The position numbers and the translations under genes were made by a program. Positions 8,786 through 17,680 of a stretch of DNA of 64,000 nucleotides are shown here, one piece after another. Source of the stretch: JANPPS01 sp964242575 (lineage in GTDB: Bacteria; Pseudomonadota; Alphaproteobacteria; Acetobacterales; Acetobacteraceae); NCBI GenBank assembly GCA_964242575.1, contig CAXTCN010000008.1, forward strand, positions 1-64,000. Reading direction: 5' to 3'. The notes under the pieces are model-generated. The model worked only from the letters and a program-made list of their open reading frames with translations. It was not told the origin of the DNA and did not search any database. How positions within the stretch are numbered: the first letter of the stretch is position 1; each line of letters opens with the position of its first letter.

Positions 8786-9244
8786 ACCAACCCTCTGTCT
8801 GGTGGACCGAGCTGCTCAAGCCCGAGCTGGATCAGCCGGGTCCAAGCTGACCTAGCCTGGTGGCCCGGATCGCAGGCCCCCTCGCGTTCGCAGACGTCCG
8901 GCTGTTGCGACACCTGAACCCCTCGCCACCAGTTGTCAGCCCGGACGCCCGGGCCACCTTCCACAGCATCCAAACCTGATGAAGCCCACCGCCGCGCGCT
9001 GGTTCGGTGCGCCGTCATGTGTCGTGCCTGACAACGGCCGCCGATGAAGCGTGATAGCTTTGGGCTGACGGCCGGGGACAACGATGCTACTGCTGGTTGC
9101 GGACGGTTTGCTCCCTTGGAAAGTTCAAGCAGGCTCCCATCCATTGCAACATGCTGTTTTCCTTAAGCCAGCGCCACCCAGTTTCGGTTACGGCTCGCCG
9201 CAGTATGCGCCTAATCCCATCGTCGGACTATCAGGAGCCAAGAC
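8786..9244. other. Intergenic region upstream of the debranching enzyme
   Basis: 460 bases without a convincing gene. Minus-strand and plus-strand open frames run through it but lack ribosome sites and family resemblance. Just before 9245 there is AGGAGCC at about 9231-9237, a good ribosome site for the next gene. Promoters for that gene probably lie in the less GC-rich part near 9140-9200, but no clear -35/-10 pair was assigned. Confidence 0.4.
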
Positions 9245-11410
9245 ATGATCCAGCAGGCGCAACCAGACGAATTCCACATTTCCGCCACGGTGTCGTTGCA
9301 GGAACGTCGCACCCGCACGCTCAAGAGCGGCGACGCGTTCGGGGTGTTCGACGCGAGCGGCAACGTGCTTGGCGGCCCGGGCGGCAGCGAGGGCCTTTAT
9401 TTCCGCGACACCCGGCACCTGTCGGAGCTGGTCCTATCGATTGGCGGCCAGGCGCCGATGCTGCTCAGCTCCACCCTGCGCGACGACAATGCCGAGCTGA
9501 CGTGCGACCTGGCCAACCCCGACCTGTACGAGGATGGGCGGCTCGTGCTTGAACACAACCTGCTGCACCTGCGGCGTTCGCGTTTCCTATGGAACGCCAC
9601 CTGCTTCGAGCGGCTTTCGATGCGGAGCTTCGCGGAGGCAACGCAGCGCGTGCAGCTCGAACTGCGGTTCGACGCCGACTTCACCGACCTGTTCGAATCC
9701 CGCGGCATGCACCGGGCCAGCCACGGCGAGCGGCTGCCGCCTGAGTGCGACGCCGACGCAGTGACCCTGGCCTATGTCGGCTTGGACCAGCAACGCCGCA
9801 GCACCCGGCTGCGCTTCGACCCGGCGCCCACGCGGTTGGACGGGCGCCGGGCCAGTTTCACGTTCGACATTGCGCCACGGGCAAGTGAGATGTTCTTCAT
9901 CGAGATCGCCTGCAACGCCGAGGACACCAACGAGCAGCCGCGCCATGCCTTTGCCCGCTCGCTGCTGGACTCGCGGCGTCGGCTGCGTCTGGAGAGCGGC
10001 CGCGCCGCCGCCGTCGCCACCTCGAACGAAGTGTTCAATGAGGCGATGCGCCGTTCGATCAGCGATCTTTACATGCTGGTGACCGACAAGGACACCGGGC
10101 CGTATCCGTACGCCGGAGTGCCGTGGTTCAGCGCCGCATTCGGACGCGACGCCTTGATAACGGCGCTGCAAACGCTCTGGCTCGATCCCTCGATCACCCG
10201 CGGCGTGCTGGCCTACCTTGCCAAGAACCAGGCGACGGAGACCGACCCGCTTGCCGACGCCGAGCCCGGCAAAATCCTGCACGAGGTGCGCCACGGCGAG
10301 ATGGCGGAGCTGCGCGAGGTGCCGTTCCGGCGCTATTACGGCAGCGTCGACAGCACGCCGCTGTTTGTCATGCTGGCGGGCGCCTATGTCGAGCGGACCG
10401 GCGATCTTGCGACGGCCGCCAAGCTGTGGCCCAACATCCTTGCGGCGCTGGAGTGGATCGAGGTGCACGGCGACCGCGACGGCGACGGCTTTGTCGAGTA
10501 CTACCGGCAGACCAAGGAGGGGCTGGCCAACCAGGGCTGGAAAGACAGCTACGACTCGATCTCGCACCAGGACGGCACGCTGGCCGAGGGTCCGATCGCG
10601 CTGGCCGAGGTGCAGGGCTATGCCTACGCGGCGCGCCGGTCCGCGGCAATGATCGCCCGTATGATGGGCCACGACGCCGAGGCCGCTGCCCTCGACCGCC
10701 GTGCGGACACGCTGCAACATGCGTTCGAGCTGGCGTTCTGGTGCGAGGACATCGGCACCTACGCCCTGGCGCTCGATGGAAAAAAGCGGCCATGCCGGGT
10801 GCGCGCCTCCAACGCCGGCCATCTGCTGCTGACCGGCATCGCGACGCCGGAGCATGGACGCCAGGTGGCGGCGCAACTGATGTCGAGCCGGTTTTTCTCG
10901 GGCTGGGGCGTGCGCACGCTGGCGTTGGGCGAGGCGCGCTACAACCCCATGAGCTACCACAACGGCTCGGTCTGGCCGCATGACAACGCGCTGATCGCGC
11001 TCGGCATGGCGCGCTATGGCTGCAAAAAGGAGGCGGCCAAGCTGTTCGGCGCCATGTTCGACGCCTGTCAAACCATCGAGCTGCGCCGCTTGCCGGAGCT
11101 GTTCTGCGGTTTCCCGCGCCGCCGGGCGCAGGCGCCGACCGACTACCCCGTCGCGTGTTCGCCGCAGGCTTGGGCCGCAACCGCGCTGCCGGCGATGCTG
11201 CAAGCCTGTCTGGGACTGAGCTTCGACCCGGTGCAGCGGCTGGTGCGCTTCGACCGCCCCATCTTGCCAGCGAGCCTGGCCGAGGTGACGCTGTTCAACC
11301 TTGAGGTCGGCGGCGCACGCATCAGCGTCCGTCTGGGCCGCATGGGCGACGAGGTGGCGATGAACGTGCTTGAGCGCTCCGGCGACATCCAGGCCATGCT
11401 GATCAGTTGA
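9245..11410 (+). CDS. Amylo-alpha-1,6-glucosidase / glycogen debranching-type protein
   Basis: 721 residues. The N-terminal half is the GDE_N-type beta domain (GLYFRDTRHLSEL at about residue 50, LLSSTLRDDNAELT). The C-terminal half is an (alpha/alpha)6 glucosidase with YAGVPWFSAAFGRDALIT, NQGWKDSYDSISHQDG, and YHNGSVWPHDNALIA, segments expected around the active site. Bacterial proteins of this build are annotated as glycogen debranching enzymes, although many may act on other alpha-glucosides. AGGAGCC upstream supports the start. Its TGA overlaps the next ATG (TGATG), so it is probably cotranscribed with the two oxidoreductases downstream, though no functional link is evident. Confidence 0.88.
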   Translation: MIQQAQPDEFHISATVSLQERRTRTLKSGDAFGVFDASGNVLGGPGGSEGLYFRDTRHLSELVLSIGGQAPMLLSSTLRDDNAELTCDLANPDLYEDGRLVLEHNLLHLRRSRFLWNATCFERLSMRSFAEATQRVQLELRFDADFTDLFESRGMHRASHGERLPPECDADAVTLAYVGLDQQRRSTRLRFDPAPTRLDGRRASFTFDIAPRASEMFFIEIACNAEDTNEQPRHAFARSLLDSRRRLRLESGRAAAVATSNEVFNEAMRRSISDLYMLVTDKDTGPYPYAGVPWFSAAFGRDALITALQTLWLDPSITRGVLAYLAKNQATETDPLADAEPGKILHEVRHGEMAELREVPFRRYYGSVDSTPLFVMLAGAYVERTGDLATAAKLWPNILAALEWIEVHGDRDGDGFVEYYRQTKEGLANQGWKDSYDSISHQDGTLAEGPIALAEVQGYAYAARRSAAMIARMMGHDAEAAALDRRADTLQHAFELAFWCEDIGTYALALDGKKRPCRVRASNAGHLLLTGIATPEHGRQVAAQLMSSRFFSGWGVRTLALGEARYNPMSYHNGSVWPHDNALIALGMARYGCKKEAAKLFGAMFDACQTIELRRLPELFCGFPRRRAQAPTDYPVACSPQAWAATALPAMLQACLGLSFDPVQRLVRFDRPILPASLAEVTLFNLEVGGARISVRLGRMGDEVAMNVLERSGDIQAMLIS

Positions 11411-12426
11411 TGGCGATGGACGGCCCCGTCCTGATCTGGGGCGCCGGCGCCATCGGCGGCACGGTCGGCGCTTGCCTGAAGCGCGCCGGCCATGACGTGA
11501 CGTTCGTGGACGTGGCGCCGGAGCACGTTGCCGCCATCCGGGACCCTGGCCTGCACATCTTTGGCCCGGTTGAAGACTTCACGATCCGGGCGCCCGCGAT
11601 GGCGCCGGCGGAGGTCGCTGGCGTATGGCCCCGCATCTTCTTGTGCGTGAAGGCGCACCACACTGAAGCCGCCTGCCGTGCCTTGCTGCCGCACTTGGCG
11701 GCGGACGGTTACGTGCTGTCGCTGCAAAATGGGCTGTGCGAGACCCTGATCGCGGACATCGTTGGCCGCGGGCGCACGATGGGCGCGTTCGTGAATTTCG
11801 GCGCGGACTGGATGGGGCCGGGCGAAATCCTGTTCGGCAACCGCGCGGCTGTGGTGCTGGGCGAGCTTGACGACCAACTTACGCCCCGCCTGCAAGCCCT
11901 GCACGCGCTGATACGGCAGTTCGAGCCGGACGCGATCACCACGCCGGACATCTGGTCGTACTTGTGGGGCAAGCTTGGCTACGGCGCCATGCTGTTCGCC
12001 CAGGCGCTCGGCCACCAAGGCATCGCCGACTGCCTCGCTCGGCCGGAGCTGCTGCCGGTATGGCGCGGCCTCGGCGGGGAGGCGATGTCCGTGGCGCTGG
12101 CCGAAGGCGTGCAGCCACGCGGCTTCAACGGCTTCGACCCTGACGCTTTCCGCCCAGGCGCGCCTCTGGCACAGGCCCAGGCCAGCATTGATGCCATGGT
12201 CGCGTTCAACCGGCTGAGCGCCAAGACCCACTCCGGCGTCTGGCGCGACCTTGCCGTCCGCAAGCGGCGCACCGAGGTGGACGTGCAGATCGCGCCCATC
12301 GCCGAGATCGGCGCGCGCCACGGCCTGCCGTGCCCCACCATCCGCAAGCTGGTCACGCTGATCCACGCCGTCGAGGACGGACGCCGGCCACAATCCGACG
12401 ACGCCCTGCTGGAGCTGCTGCCGTGA
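11410..12426 (+). CDS. 2-dehydropantoate 2-reductase family protein (ApbA/PanE-like)
   Basis: 338 residues. The N-terminal Rossmann motif is LIWGAGAIGGTVGACL. The middle holds the conserved SLQNGLCE segment, and the C-terminal helical domain includes YLWGKLGYGAM and KTHSGVWRDLAVRKRRTEVD, with the Lys and Glu/Asp expected for ketopantoate reductase chemistry. The protein is longer than PanE of E. coli and paralogues are common, so a 2-oxoacid or beta-keto acid reductase for catabolism is more likely than pantothenate synthesis. ATG at 11410 is chosen because it overlaps the upstream TGA; the stop overlaps the SDR start (GTGA). Confidence 0.85.
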   Translation: MAMDGPVLIWGAGAIGGTVGACLKRAGHDVTFVDVAPEHVAAIRDPGLHIFGPVEDFTIRAPAMAPAEVAGVWPRIFLCVKAHHTEAACRALLPHLAADGYVLSLQNGLCETLIADIVGRGRTMGAFVNFGADWMGPGEILFGNRAAVVLGELDDQLTPRLQALHALIRQFEPDAITTPDIWSYLWGKLGYGAMLFAQALGHQGIADCLARPELLPVWRGLGGEAMSVALAEGVQPRGFNGFDPDAFRPGAPLAQAQASIDAMVAFNRLSAKTHSGVWRDLAVRKRRTEVDVQIAPIAEIGARHGLPCPTIRKLVTLIHAVEDGRRPQSDDALLELLP

Positions 12427-13160
12427 ACTTGCGGTTCGACGGCCAGGTGGTCGCGGTGAGCGGCGCCGGGCATGGGCTAGGCCAGGCCATCGCGGGACGC
12501 TTCGCTGCCCTCGGCGCCCGCGTGTTCGGCTGCGCTCCGGCGGCGTCCACGGCCGCGGATGTTGCCATGGCCATCGTGGACCTGACCGACCGCGCGGCCG
12601 GCGCTGGCTGGATCGCCCATGTCGAGCGGGCGGCGGGCGGCGCCGTGGATGTGCTGGTAAACAACGCCGGCGGCGTCGCCGGGCAGGTGTTCCGACCTTT
12701 GGACGAAGTTACGGACGCGGACTGGGACCAGGTGCTCGCGGTGAACCTCGGCGCGGCGTTCGCGCTGAGCCGGGCCGCGGCGCCCGGCATGAAGCGGGCC
12801 GGACGCGGGCGGATTATCAACATCTCGTCGGGCGCCGGGCTGCAAGCGTCGCTGACCGGCATCCAGGCTTATGCCAGCGCCAAGCACGCCGTGGTGGGAC
12901 TGACCCGGCAGTTGGCGCACGAGCTGGGCCCGCACGGCATCACGGTGAACAGCGTGGCGCCGGGCCTCATCCCCAGCAATCCCGCCAGCTTAGCGCAGTG
13001 GGAGGGTTACGGCGCGGCCAAGCAGGCGGCGATGCTGGACGCCATCGCGCTGCGCCGGCTCGGCACGCCGCAGGACATCGCCAATGCCGTGTTGTTCTTT
13101 GCGAGTCCTCTGGCCGACTTTGTGAATGGACAGGTGCTGCAGGTGGACGGGGGGAGGTAG
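12423..13160 (+). CDS. Short-chain dehydrogenase/reductase
   Basis: 245 residues of the classical SDR family: cofactor motif SGAGHGLGQAIA near residue 15, NNAGG at about 80, the catalytic Ser in ISSGAG and Tyr-x3-Lys in YASAKHAVVG, and a C-terminal VNSVAPGLIPSNP and FVNGQVLQVDGG. Such enzymes oxidise or reduce an alcohol/ketone with NAD(P). The GTG at 12423 overlaps the reductase stop by four bases and fits the family N-terminus; the longer frame to 12330 is out-of-frame shadow. Together with the upstream reductase it probably handles one small-molecule pathway, identity unknown. Confidence 0.9.
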   Translation: MNLRFDGQVVAVSGAGHGLGQAIAGRFAALGARVFGCAPAASTAADVAMAIVDLTDRAAGAGWIAHVERAAGGAVDVLVNNAGGVAGQVFRPLDEVTDADWDQVLAVNLGAAFALSRAAAPGMKRAGRGRIINISSGAGLQASLTGIQAYASAKHAVVGLTRQLAHELGPHGITVNSVAPGLIPSNPASLAQWEGYGAAKQAAMLDAIALRRLGTPQDIANAVLFFASPLADFVNGQVLQVDGGR

Positions 13161-13242
13161 TTGGCCTTTCCAGCATCTTCGTTTGATGCTGACGCTCGAA
13201 GGCCGACGTCCAGGAAGTCATTGCGGCCGGTCCATCAATTAT

Positions 13243-13659
13243 CTACTTGGCGGTCTCCTGAGCAATCACAGCCCGCGCGCCTCGGGCAAGAAGTGCGGAG
13301 CGGCTGCTATGGGTACGTGAGGCGATTTCATCCAACCGTCCGAGCAGCCCTTCGTCCAGCGTGATGTTGACGCGAACCGAGCGTCCCGGCACCTCGACAG
13401 GAACCAGCAGGATGTGCGGGCTATGAGACTTTGAGAGGTCGATATCCGGCACCGCATCGTCCTCAATCGAGGGTGGAAGCACCTCCCCGTCCTCGATCAT
13501 GTCGAGCACGGCCGAGGCAAGAGCGTCTTTTGCCTGTCGCATGACAGCGCTAAAACTTTCTGCAACCGAAGTCACTCCGGGGAAGTCGGGAAACAGTATT
13601 GAGCGGTTGCCTTCTCCCGGCTCCTGATCCACGACCGCGACATAGTAACGGGTCGTCAT
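13243..13659 (-). CDS. hicB: HicB-family antitoxin with C-terminal ribbon-helix-helix
   Basis: 138 residues. The first 60 residues are a HicB-like domain with a partial RNase H fold (YYVAVVDQEPG, SILFPDFPGVTSV, EALASA-like helix). The C-terminal 45 residues (VRVNITLDEGLLGRLDEIA, SRSALLARGA) look like an Arc/CopG ribbon-helix-helix for DNA binding and autoregulation. In type II hicAB modules HicB neutralises the HicA mRNA interferase. It lies 39 bases downstream of hicA on the same strand, with AGGAGGCAAG in front of the ATG. The antitoxin is intact although the toxin frame upstream is interrupted. Confidence 0.9.
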   Translation of the reverse strand: MTTRYYVAVVDQEPGEGNRSILFPDFPGVTSVAESFSAVMRQAKDALASAVLDMIEDGEVLPPSIEDDAVPDIDLSKSHSPHILLVPVEVPGRSVRVNITLDEGLLGRLDEIASRTHSSRSALLARGARAVIAQETAK

Positions 13660-13698
13660 GACTTGCCTCCTGCCCCTGATCCGCGAGGTGCCGGTTTG

Positions 13699-13890
13699 CT
13701 ACTTGCTGGGTGGATACTCCCATCCCGCACTTTTGCAGATCTCTTTGAGAGTGCCGGTCGGGATGTCGCCTCAATGATTCGAGACGACGACACGCTTTCC
13801 ACCCAGTTTGAAGATCTGGTGCGCGCCCTTTCCCGGACGCTGTGCCCAGCCTTCCCGTATTAGACGCCCAATCGCCTCGCGTGCCGTCAT
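13699..13890 (-). pseudogene. hicA: HicA-family toxin interrupted by an in-frame TGA
   Basis: Reading minus from ATG at 13890 gives 39 residues (MTAREAIGRLIREGWAQRP, then GKGAHQIFKLGG and VVVSNH), a TGA at 13773-13771, and then 23 more residues in the same frame (GDIPTGTLKEICKSAGW, EYPPSK) to TAG at 13701-13699. Both halves match the short HicA double-stranded-RNA-binding-like fold, with the catalytic His24 in the usual GxH position. The stop replaces a residue commonly Arg in such proteins, so CGA to TGA is a likely single change. Without read-through the toxin would lack its C-terminal helix. A sequencing error cannot be excluded. Confidence 0.8.
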
Positions 13891-13985
13891 AACGTCTTTC
13901 AGTGTATAACTACACACCTAACATATGCCGTTCAACGGTCAACGTGTCTGTATGTGTGACACGCCCTCAATCAGCGGAGCCGCGT

Positions 13986-14891
13986 ATGCCCGACCCCCAA
14001 CACCCCGACGGCCACCCCTGGCAGTGGCCCGAACCAACCTGGCGCCACATCGTCGGCCGCGCCCGCGCCGGACGCAGCCTTGCGCCCAAGTCATGGCCCG
14101 GCGGCGCGCGCTGCGCCGTGGCGATCTCGTTCGACGCCGACCACGACACCATCCCGTTGCGCGACGGCGACGAAAGCCCGATGCGCATCAGCCAAGGCCA
14201 GTACGGCAACCGCCAGGCCATGCCGCGCATCCTGCGCCTGCTGCGGCGCGAAGGCGTCCCGGCCAGCTTCTTCTACCCCGCCGTGTCCGCACTGCTGTAC
14301 CCAAACGAGGTGCGCGCCGTGGTCGCCGATGGTCACGAAGTCGGCATCCACTCCTGGATACACGAGGCCAACACGACCTTGCCGTCCGGGGTGGAGCGCG
14401 ACCTCACGTTCCGCGCCGCCGACACGCTGGAGCGCATCGCCGGCACCCGCCCGGTCGGCATGCGCACCGCGAGCTGGGATTTTTCAACCGATACGCTGCC
14501 CATCATCCGCGAACTCGGCCTGCTGTACGACAGCTCGCTCATGGCCGACGACGACGCCTATGAGCTGGAGATGGATGGCGAGCCGACCGGGGTGGTCGAG
14601 CTGCCGCCCGAGTGGATCAGGGACGACGCGGTCTATTACAACTTCGTCCGCTTCAGCGCGCTGCGGCCGTACACGCCGCCCTCGTCCGTGCTGGAAATCT
14701 TCACCGCCGAGTTTGACGGGGCCTGGCAGGAGGGCGGCCTGTTCCTGCTCACCCTGCACCCGCACATCTCCGGCCATCGCTCGCGCATGCCGGTGCTGGA
14801 GCGGCTGATCGCCCACGCCAAGGCCCAGGGCGGCTGCTGGTTCGCGACCCACGCCGACGTGGCCCAGTGGTGCAAGGACACCGCGGCCTAG
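13986..14891 (+). CDS. Polysaccharide deacetylase family protein
   Basis: 301 residues of the NodB-homology/carbohydrate esterase 4 fold. The metal Asp is in ISFDADHDT (about residue 50), and the two His ligands are in EVGIHSWIHEA. Later conserved pieces are GMRTASWDFS and LLTLHPHISGH. The circularly related subgroup that includes H. pylori PgdA and PuuE-type allantoinase has this build, so the substrate might be an amide or imide rather than chitin. The start MPDPQHPDG is preferred because the open frame upstream to 13902 is low-complexity AT-richer DNA. Its TAG overlaps the convergent stop of the binding-protein gene. Confidence 0.85.
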   Translation: MPDPQHPDGHPWQWPEPTWRHIVGRARAGRSLAPKSWPGGARCAVAISFDADHDTIPLRDGDESPMRISQGQYGNRQAMPRILRLLRREGVPASFFYPAVSALLYPNEVRAVVADGHEVGIHSWIHEANTTLPSGVERDLTFRAADTLERIAGTRPVGMRTASWDFSTDTLPIIRELGLLYDSSLMADDDAYELEMDGEPTGVVELPPEWIRDDAVYYNFVRFSALRPYTPPSSVLEIFTAEFDGAWQEGGLFLLTLHPHISGHRSRMPVLERLIAHAKAQGGCWFATHADVAQWCKDTAA

Positions 14892-16387
14892 TTCCGCAGC
14901 CGCACGCCTTGCAGCCGGATCAGCCCATCCGGCTGCGGCGCGAACCCCTCCACCGCTTCGCCCAGACCCCATAGCCAGGTCGGGTTGTACAGCACCAGAT
15001 GCGGCCGGTCGCGCTGCATGATGTCGGCGATCTCGCGGTACACTGGCACCCGCTGTGCCGGGTCGGCCAGCCGGCGTCCCTCGGCCAGCAACTGGTCCAT
15101 GCGCGGGTTGCAGTACTTGCCCCAGTTCAGGAAACCGTCGCACGCCAACCAGATGTTGACGTTGCCGTCAGGGTCCGCGCGCCCGCTCCAGATGACAAGG
15201 GTCATCTCGTAGTCGCCGCGCCGGGCAGCGTCCACGCCCGCCACCGCCTCCAGGGTGCGCAGCGTCACGTCGAACCCTGCCTCCGCCGCCATGGCCTGGA
15301 TCACCGTGCCGGTTTGCTGGTCCACCGGGTTGTTGCCGATGGTGAGCGTGACCGGCGTCCGGTCGAGGCCGGCGTCTCGCAGCAGCGCCCGCGCCCGCGC
15401 CACGTCGCGCGGCGGCACCGGGTGCGCCGGGTTCCAATAGCGCGTGCCGGCCGGCTCGAACTGGTTGGCGGGCCGGAACGCGCCCTCCAACGCCACTTGG
15501 TTGATTACCTCGCGGTCGATTGCCGCCTCGAACGCCGCGCGCACCCGCGGGTCACGCCCCAGCGGCTTGCTCGCAGCCTCGCCGGCGCCCACGTTGATCG
15601 ACAGGGTGCGATAGGCGACGCTGGGCGCGCTCACCAGCCGCAGCTTCCGGTCGCGGCGCACCGCGGCCAGGTCCGTGGGCGCCAGCCGTTCGATCATGTC
15701 GAGTGCCCCGGCCTGTAGGTTCGCGAGCCGCACCGTGCTGTCCGGGAACGGGCGGTACACCACCCGATCCAGCCTCACCGCAGCCGCATTCCAATACTCA
15801 GGGAAGCGGTCCAGCACGATCCGGTCCTGCGCCACCCGCTCAGTGAAGCGGAACGGCCCGGCGCATACCGGAGCGGTCGCGACACCCTCCCCAAGCGGCC
15901 CGATCTGCGCCGGCGACAGCATCATGCCGGAGCGGTCCGCCAACACGGCGACCAGTGGCGCATAGGGTTCGCTCAACCGGATGCGCACCGTCCGCGCGTC
16001 CACGGTCTCCACGCCGGACACCGGCCGCAACTCGCCCCGGCGCACGCTGCGCGGGTTCGCACGGTACCGCTCCAGGTTGTCGCGCACCGCGTTCGCATCG
16101 AGCGGCGCGCCATCATGGAAACGCACGCCGTCGCGCAGCGTCAACGTCAACGCCAACCCGTCCGCCGACCACGCCCACGCGGTGGCCAACTGCGGCACGA
16201 AGCCGCCGCCCGCGTCAGTCTCGATCAGCTTGTCGCACAGCGCCGCCAGCACCACCCGGTCCGGCAACCCGCTGCTGCGCGCGGGGTCCAGCAGCTCCGG
16301 GTCATCCTGCAGCCCGATCCGCAGCGTGCCAGCCGCGAGCGCGGGCATCGCCAGCAGCATAAGCCCGAGGGCCAGCTTAAGGATCAT
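14888..16387 (-). CDS. Oligopeptide/nickel-type ABC transporter substrate-binding protein (SBP_bac_5)
   Basis: 499 residues with a clean signal peptide (MILKLALGLMLLAMPALAA). The mature protein has the family-5 pattern: LRIGLQDDPELLDP, TLTLRDGVRFHDGAPLDANAV, CAGPFRFTE, IDREVINQVALEG and the C-terminal WGKYCNPRMDQLL. It binds a peptide or other small solute for a DppBCDF-like importer, but no permease or ATPase genes are close. GGAGA upstream of ATG 16387 supports the start. It is convergent with the deacetylase, with overlapping stop codons. Substrate unknown. Confidence 0.88.
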   Translation of the reverse strand: MILKLALGLMLLAMPALAAGTLRIGLQDDPELLDPARSSGLPDRVVLAALCDKLIETDAGGGFVPQLATAWAWSADGLALTLTLRDGVRFHDGAPLDANAVRDNLERYRANPRSVRRGELRPVSGVETVDARTVRIRLSEPYAPLVAVLADRSGMMLSPAQIGPLGEGVATAPVCAGPFRFTERVAQDRIVLDRFPEYWNAAAVRLDRVVYRPFPDSTVRLANLQAGALDMIERLAPTDLAAVRRDRKLRLVSAPSVAYRTLSINVGAGEAASKPLGRDPRVRAAFEAAIDREVINQVALEGAFRPANQFEPAGTRYWNPAHPVPPRDVARARALLRDAGLDRTPVTLTIGNNPVDQQTGTVIQAMAAEAGFDVTLRTLEAVAGVDAARRGDYEMTLVIWSGRADPDGNVNIWLACDGFLNWGKYCNPRMDQLLAEGRRLADPAQRVPVYREIADIMQRDRPHLVLYNPTWLWGLGEAVEGFAPQPDGLIRLQGVRLRN

Positions 16388-16467
16388 GCCGTCTCCGTCA
16401 TCGCTGCAACTGAACCGCTCCCGCGTAACTTGAAGGCATCAGCGCCGCGGTGTCCAGCAGCGGGCTG

Positions 16468-17091
16468 TTAGGGCGGACGCCGGATTTCCAGTTGCGACCC
16501 GCTCACGAAGCCCCGCTGGTCCGCCCCGGTCCGGTGGAACATCTGCCGGGTCAGGACATAATGCCGGCTGCTGGTCGTTTTCTCGCAACGCTCCTTTACG
16601 TACACGCTGCCAACTGGCTCCTCGTTCGCCGCCGGCTCGGCTTCAGTGCAGGCCCACCCCGTTTCGCCATAGCGTGCCTTGGCCAACTCACCCAGCAGGT
16701 ACGCCTTCTTGCGCCGGTTAAGCCGGGCGGCCGGGTCGGTCTCGATGCGCAGGCCCTGGACGACGCCCTGGTTGGAAATCAGCAGCGTCAGCAGCACAGG
16801 GTGTCCGCCCACCTTGGTCCCCTCATAGGTGTCGTTCACGAAGGCCAACTCGTTGGCGCCCTCCTGGTACTGGAACCGCAGCGCGTGCAGCCCGGCGGCG
16901 TCGGCCGGGCATTGGCGGTAGCCCTGCCAGCCCTGCACCTCATTGCCACCCGCGCACGAGAAGCCGGCGTAACCCTCGGCCGGCAACTCGTCCGCCGCCA
17001 TGCCGATGCGGAAGCGGCGCAGGTCGGCCTCCTCCGCCTGGGCGGACACGCTGGCCAGCATCGCCAGCACAACGGCCGTTGCTGCGCGCAT
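16468..17091 (-). CDS. Hypothetical secreted protein downstream of cytochrome c
   Basis: 207 residues. I do not recognise a family. It begins with a signal peptide (MRAATAVVLAMLASVSAQA) and is predicted periplasmic. It has scattered cysteines (FSCAGG, RQCPA, GWACTE, ERCEKT) that could form disulfides but no haem motif. The start ATG at 17091 lies two bases after the cytochrome c stop, so the two are almost certainly cotranslated; longer starts would run into that gene. The context with a PQQ dehydrogenase and its cytochrome suggests a periplasmic accessory to alcohol oxidation, which is inference only. Confidence 0.7.
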   Translation of the reverse strand: MRAATAVVLAMLASVSAQAEEADLRRFRIGMAADELPAEGYAGFSCAGGNEVQGWQGYRQCPADAAGLHALRFQYQEGANELAFVNDTYEGTKVGGHPVLLTLLISNQGVVQGLRIETDPAARLNRRKKAYLLGELAKARYGETGWACTEAEPAANEEPVGSVYVKERCEKTTSSRHYVLTRQMFHRTGADQRGFVSGSQLEIRRPP

Positions 17092-17093
17092 GA

Positions 17094-17615
17094 CTACTTT
17101 ACTCCTTCGGCGGACGGAGCGGTCTCCGCAGTCTTCAACACGTTGCAGACGCGTGCCCCGTCGCCAAAAAACGCGGTGCACTCGGCATACACGGGTTCGC
17201 CGCGATGCTGGACATTGGCGATCACGTAGTCAGTCACCGCCTCGACCTCGCTCGGCCGCAGGAAGGCTTTAGGCTCGACCGGAATGTCTTTGCCGAGCTC
17301 GTCGCGCGCCATCCCGTAGCAGCCACTGCCGTCGTAGGCGCCGCGCAGGTGGTAGGGCATGCCGGTGCCGGGCCGGCCGCAGTTCACCACCTCAATAATC
17401 TGCTCGCGCGTCAACTCCGACGCACGCAACGACAGGGCCGAGCCGCCATAGCCGCCCCCGCCGCCGCCGTGCCACTTGTGGCAGCCCACGCAGTTGGCGC
17501 GTTGGAAGACCTGCTTGCCCTCATCGGCCCGGCGGTGCCCGCCCGTGCCCTGCGCCAGCGCGGACGCTCCAACAACGCAAACCAGCAACCCAGCCACAAT
17601 CGATGAACGCCGCAT
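17094..17615 (-). CDS. Periplasmic c-type cytochrome, likely electron acceptor of the PQQ dehydrogenase
   Basis: 173 residues with signal peptide (cleavage after ASALAQ). One haem-binding site CVGCH lies near residue 42, followed by an unusual glycine-rich loop (WHGGGGGGYGG). The probable axial Met is in GTGMPYH. Four further cysteines (VNCGRP, GSGCYG, YAECTA, ARVCNV) could make disulfides. In methylotroph-type operons such a cytochrome takes electrons from the PQQ alcohol dehydrogenase. It lies downstream of that gene on the same strand, after a strong hairpin, and two bases before the secreted hypothetical protein. It could be called XoxG-like by context, not by sequence proof. Confidence 0.85.
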   Translation of the reverse strand: MRRSSIVAGLLVCVVGASALAQGTGGHRRADEGKQVFQRANCVGCHKWHGGGGGGYGGSALSLRASELTREQIIEVVNCGRPGTGMPYHLRGAYDGSGCYGMARDELGKDIPVEPKAFLRPSEVEAVTDYVIANVQHRGEPVYAECTAFFGDGARVCNVLKTAETAPSAEGVK

Positions 17616-17643
17616 CCTGCGTTCTCCAAAACTAGAGCATCAT

Positions 17644-17670
17644 CCGGCCGACAAAACCTTTGCCGGCCGG
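17644..17670 (-). terminator. Hairpin between PQQ dehydrogenase and cytochrome c genes
   Basis: CCGGCCG (17644-17650) pairs with CGGCCGG (17664-17670); after one mismatch the stem continues with CAAA/TTTG around the loop ACC. It starts 10 bases beyond the dehydrogenase stop and lies 28 bases before the cytochrome start. No T-run is present. It may partly terminate or stabilise the upstream transcript, allowing unequal expression of the two genes. Confidence 0.65.
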
Positions 17671-17680
17671 CATGGAGGCC

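Noticed and set aside
8743..9144. 133-codon minus-strand open frame behind the LuxR gene
   Set aside because: It overlaps the regulator end and the hairpin, has no ribosome site, and its composition looks like random GC-rich sequence.
9587..11203. 538-codon open frame antisense to the debranching enzyme
   Set aside because: Shadow frame caused by high G+C; the plus-strand protein has clear family motifs throughout.
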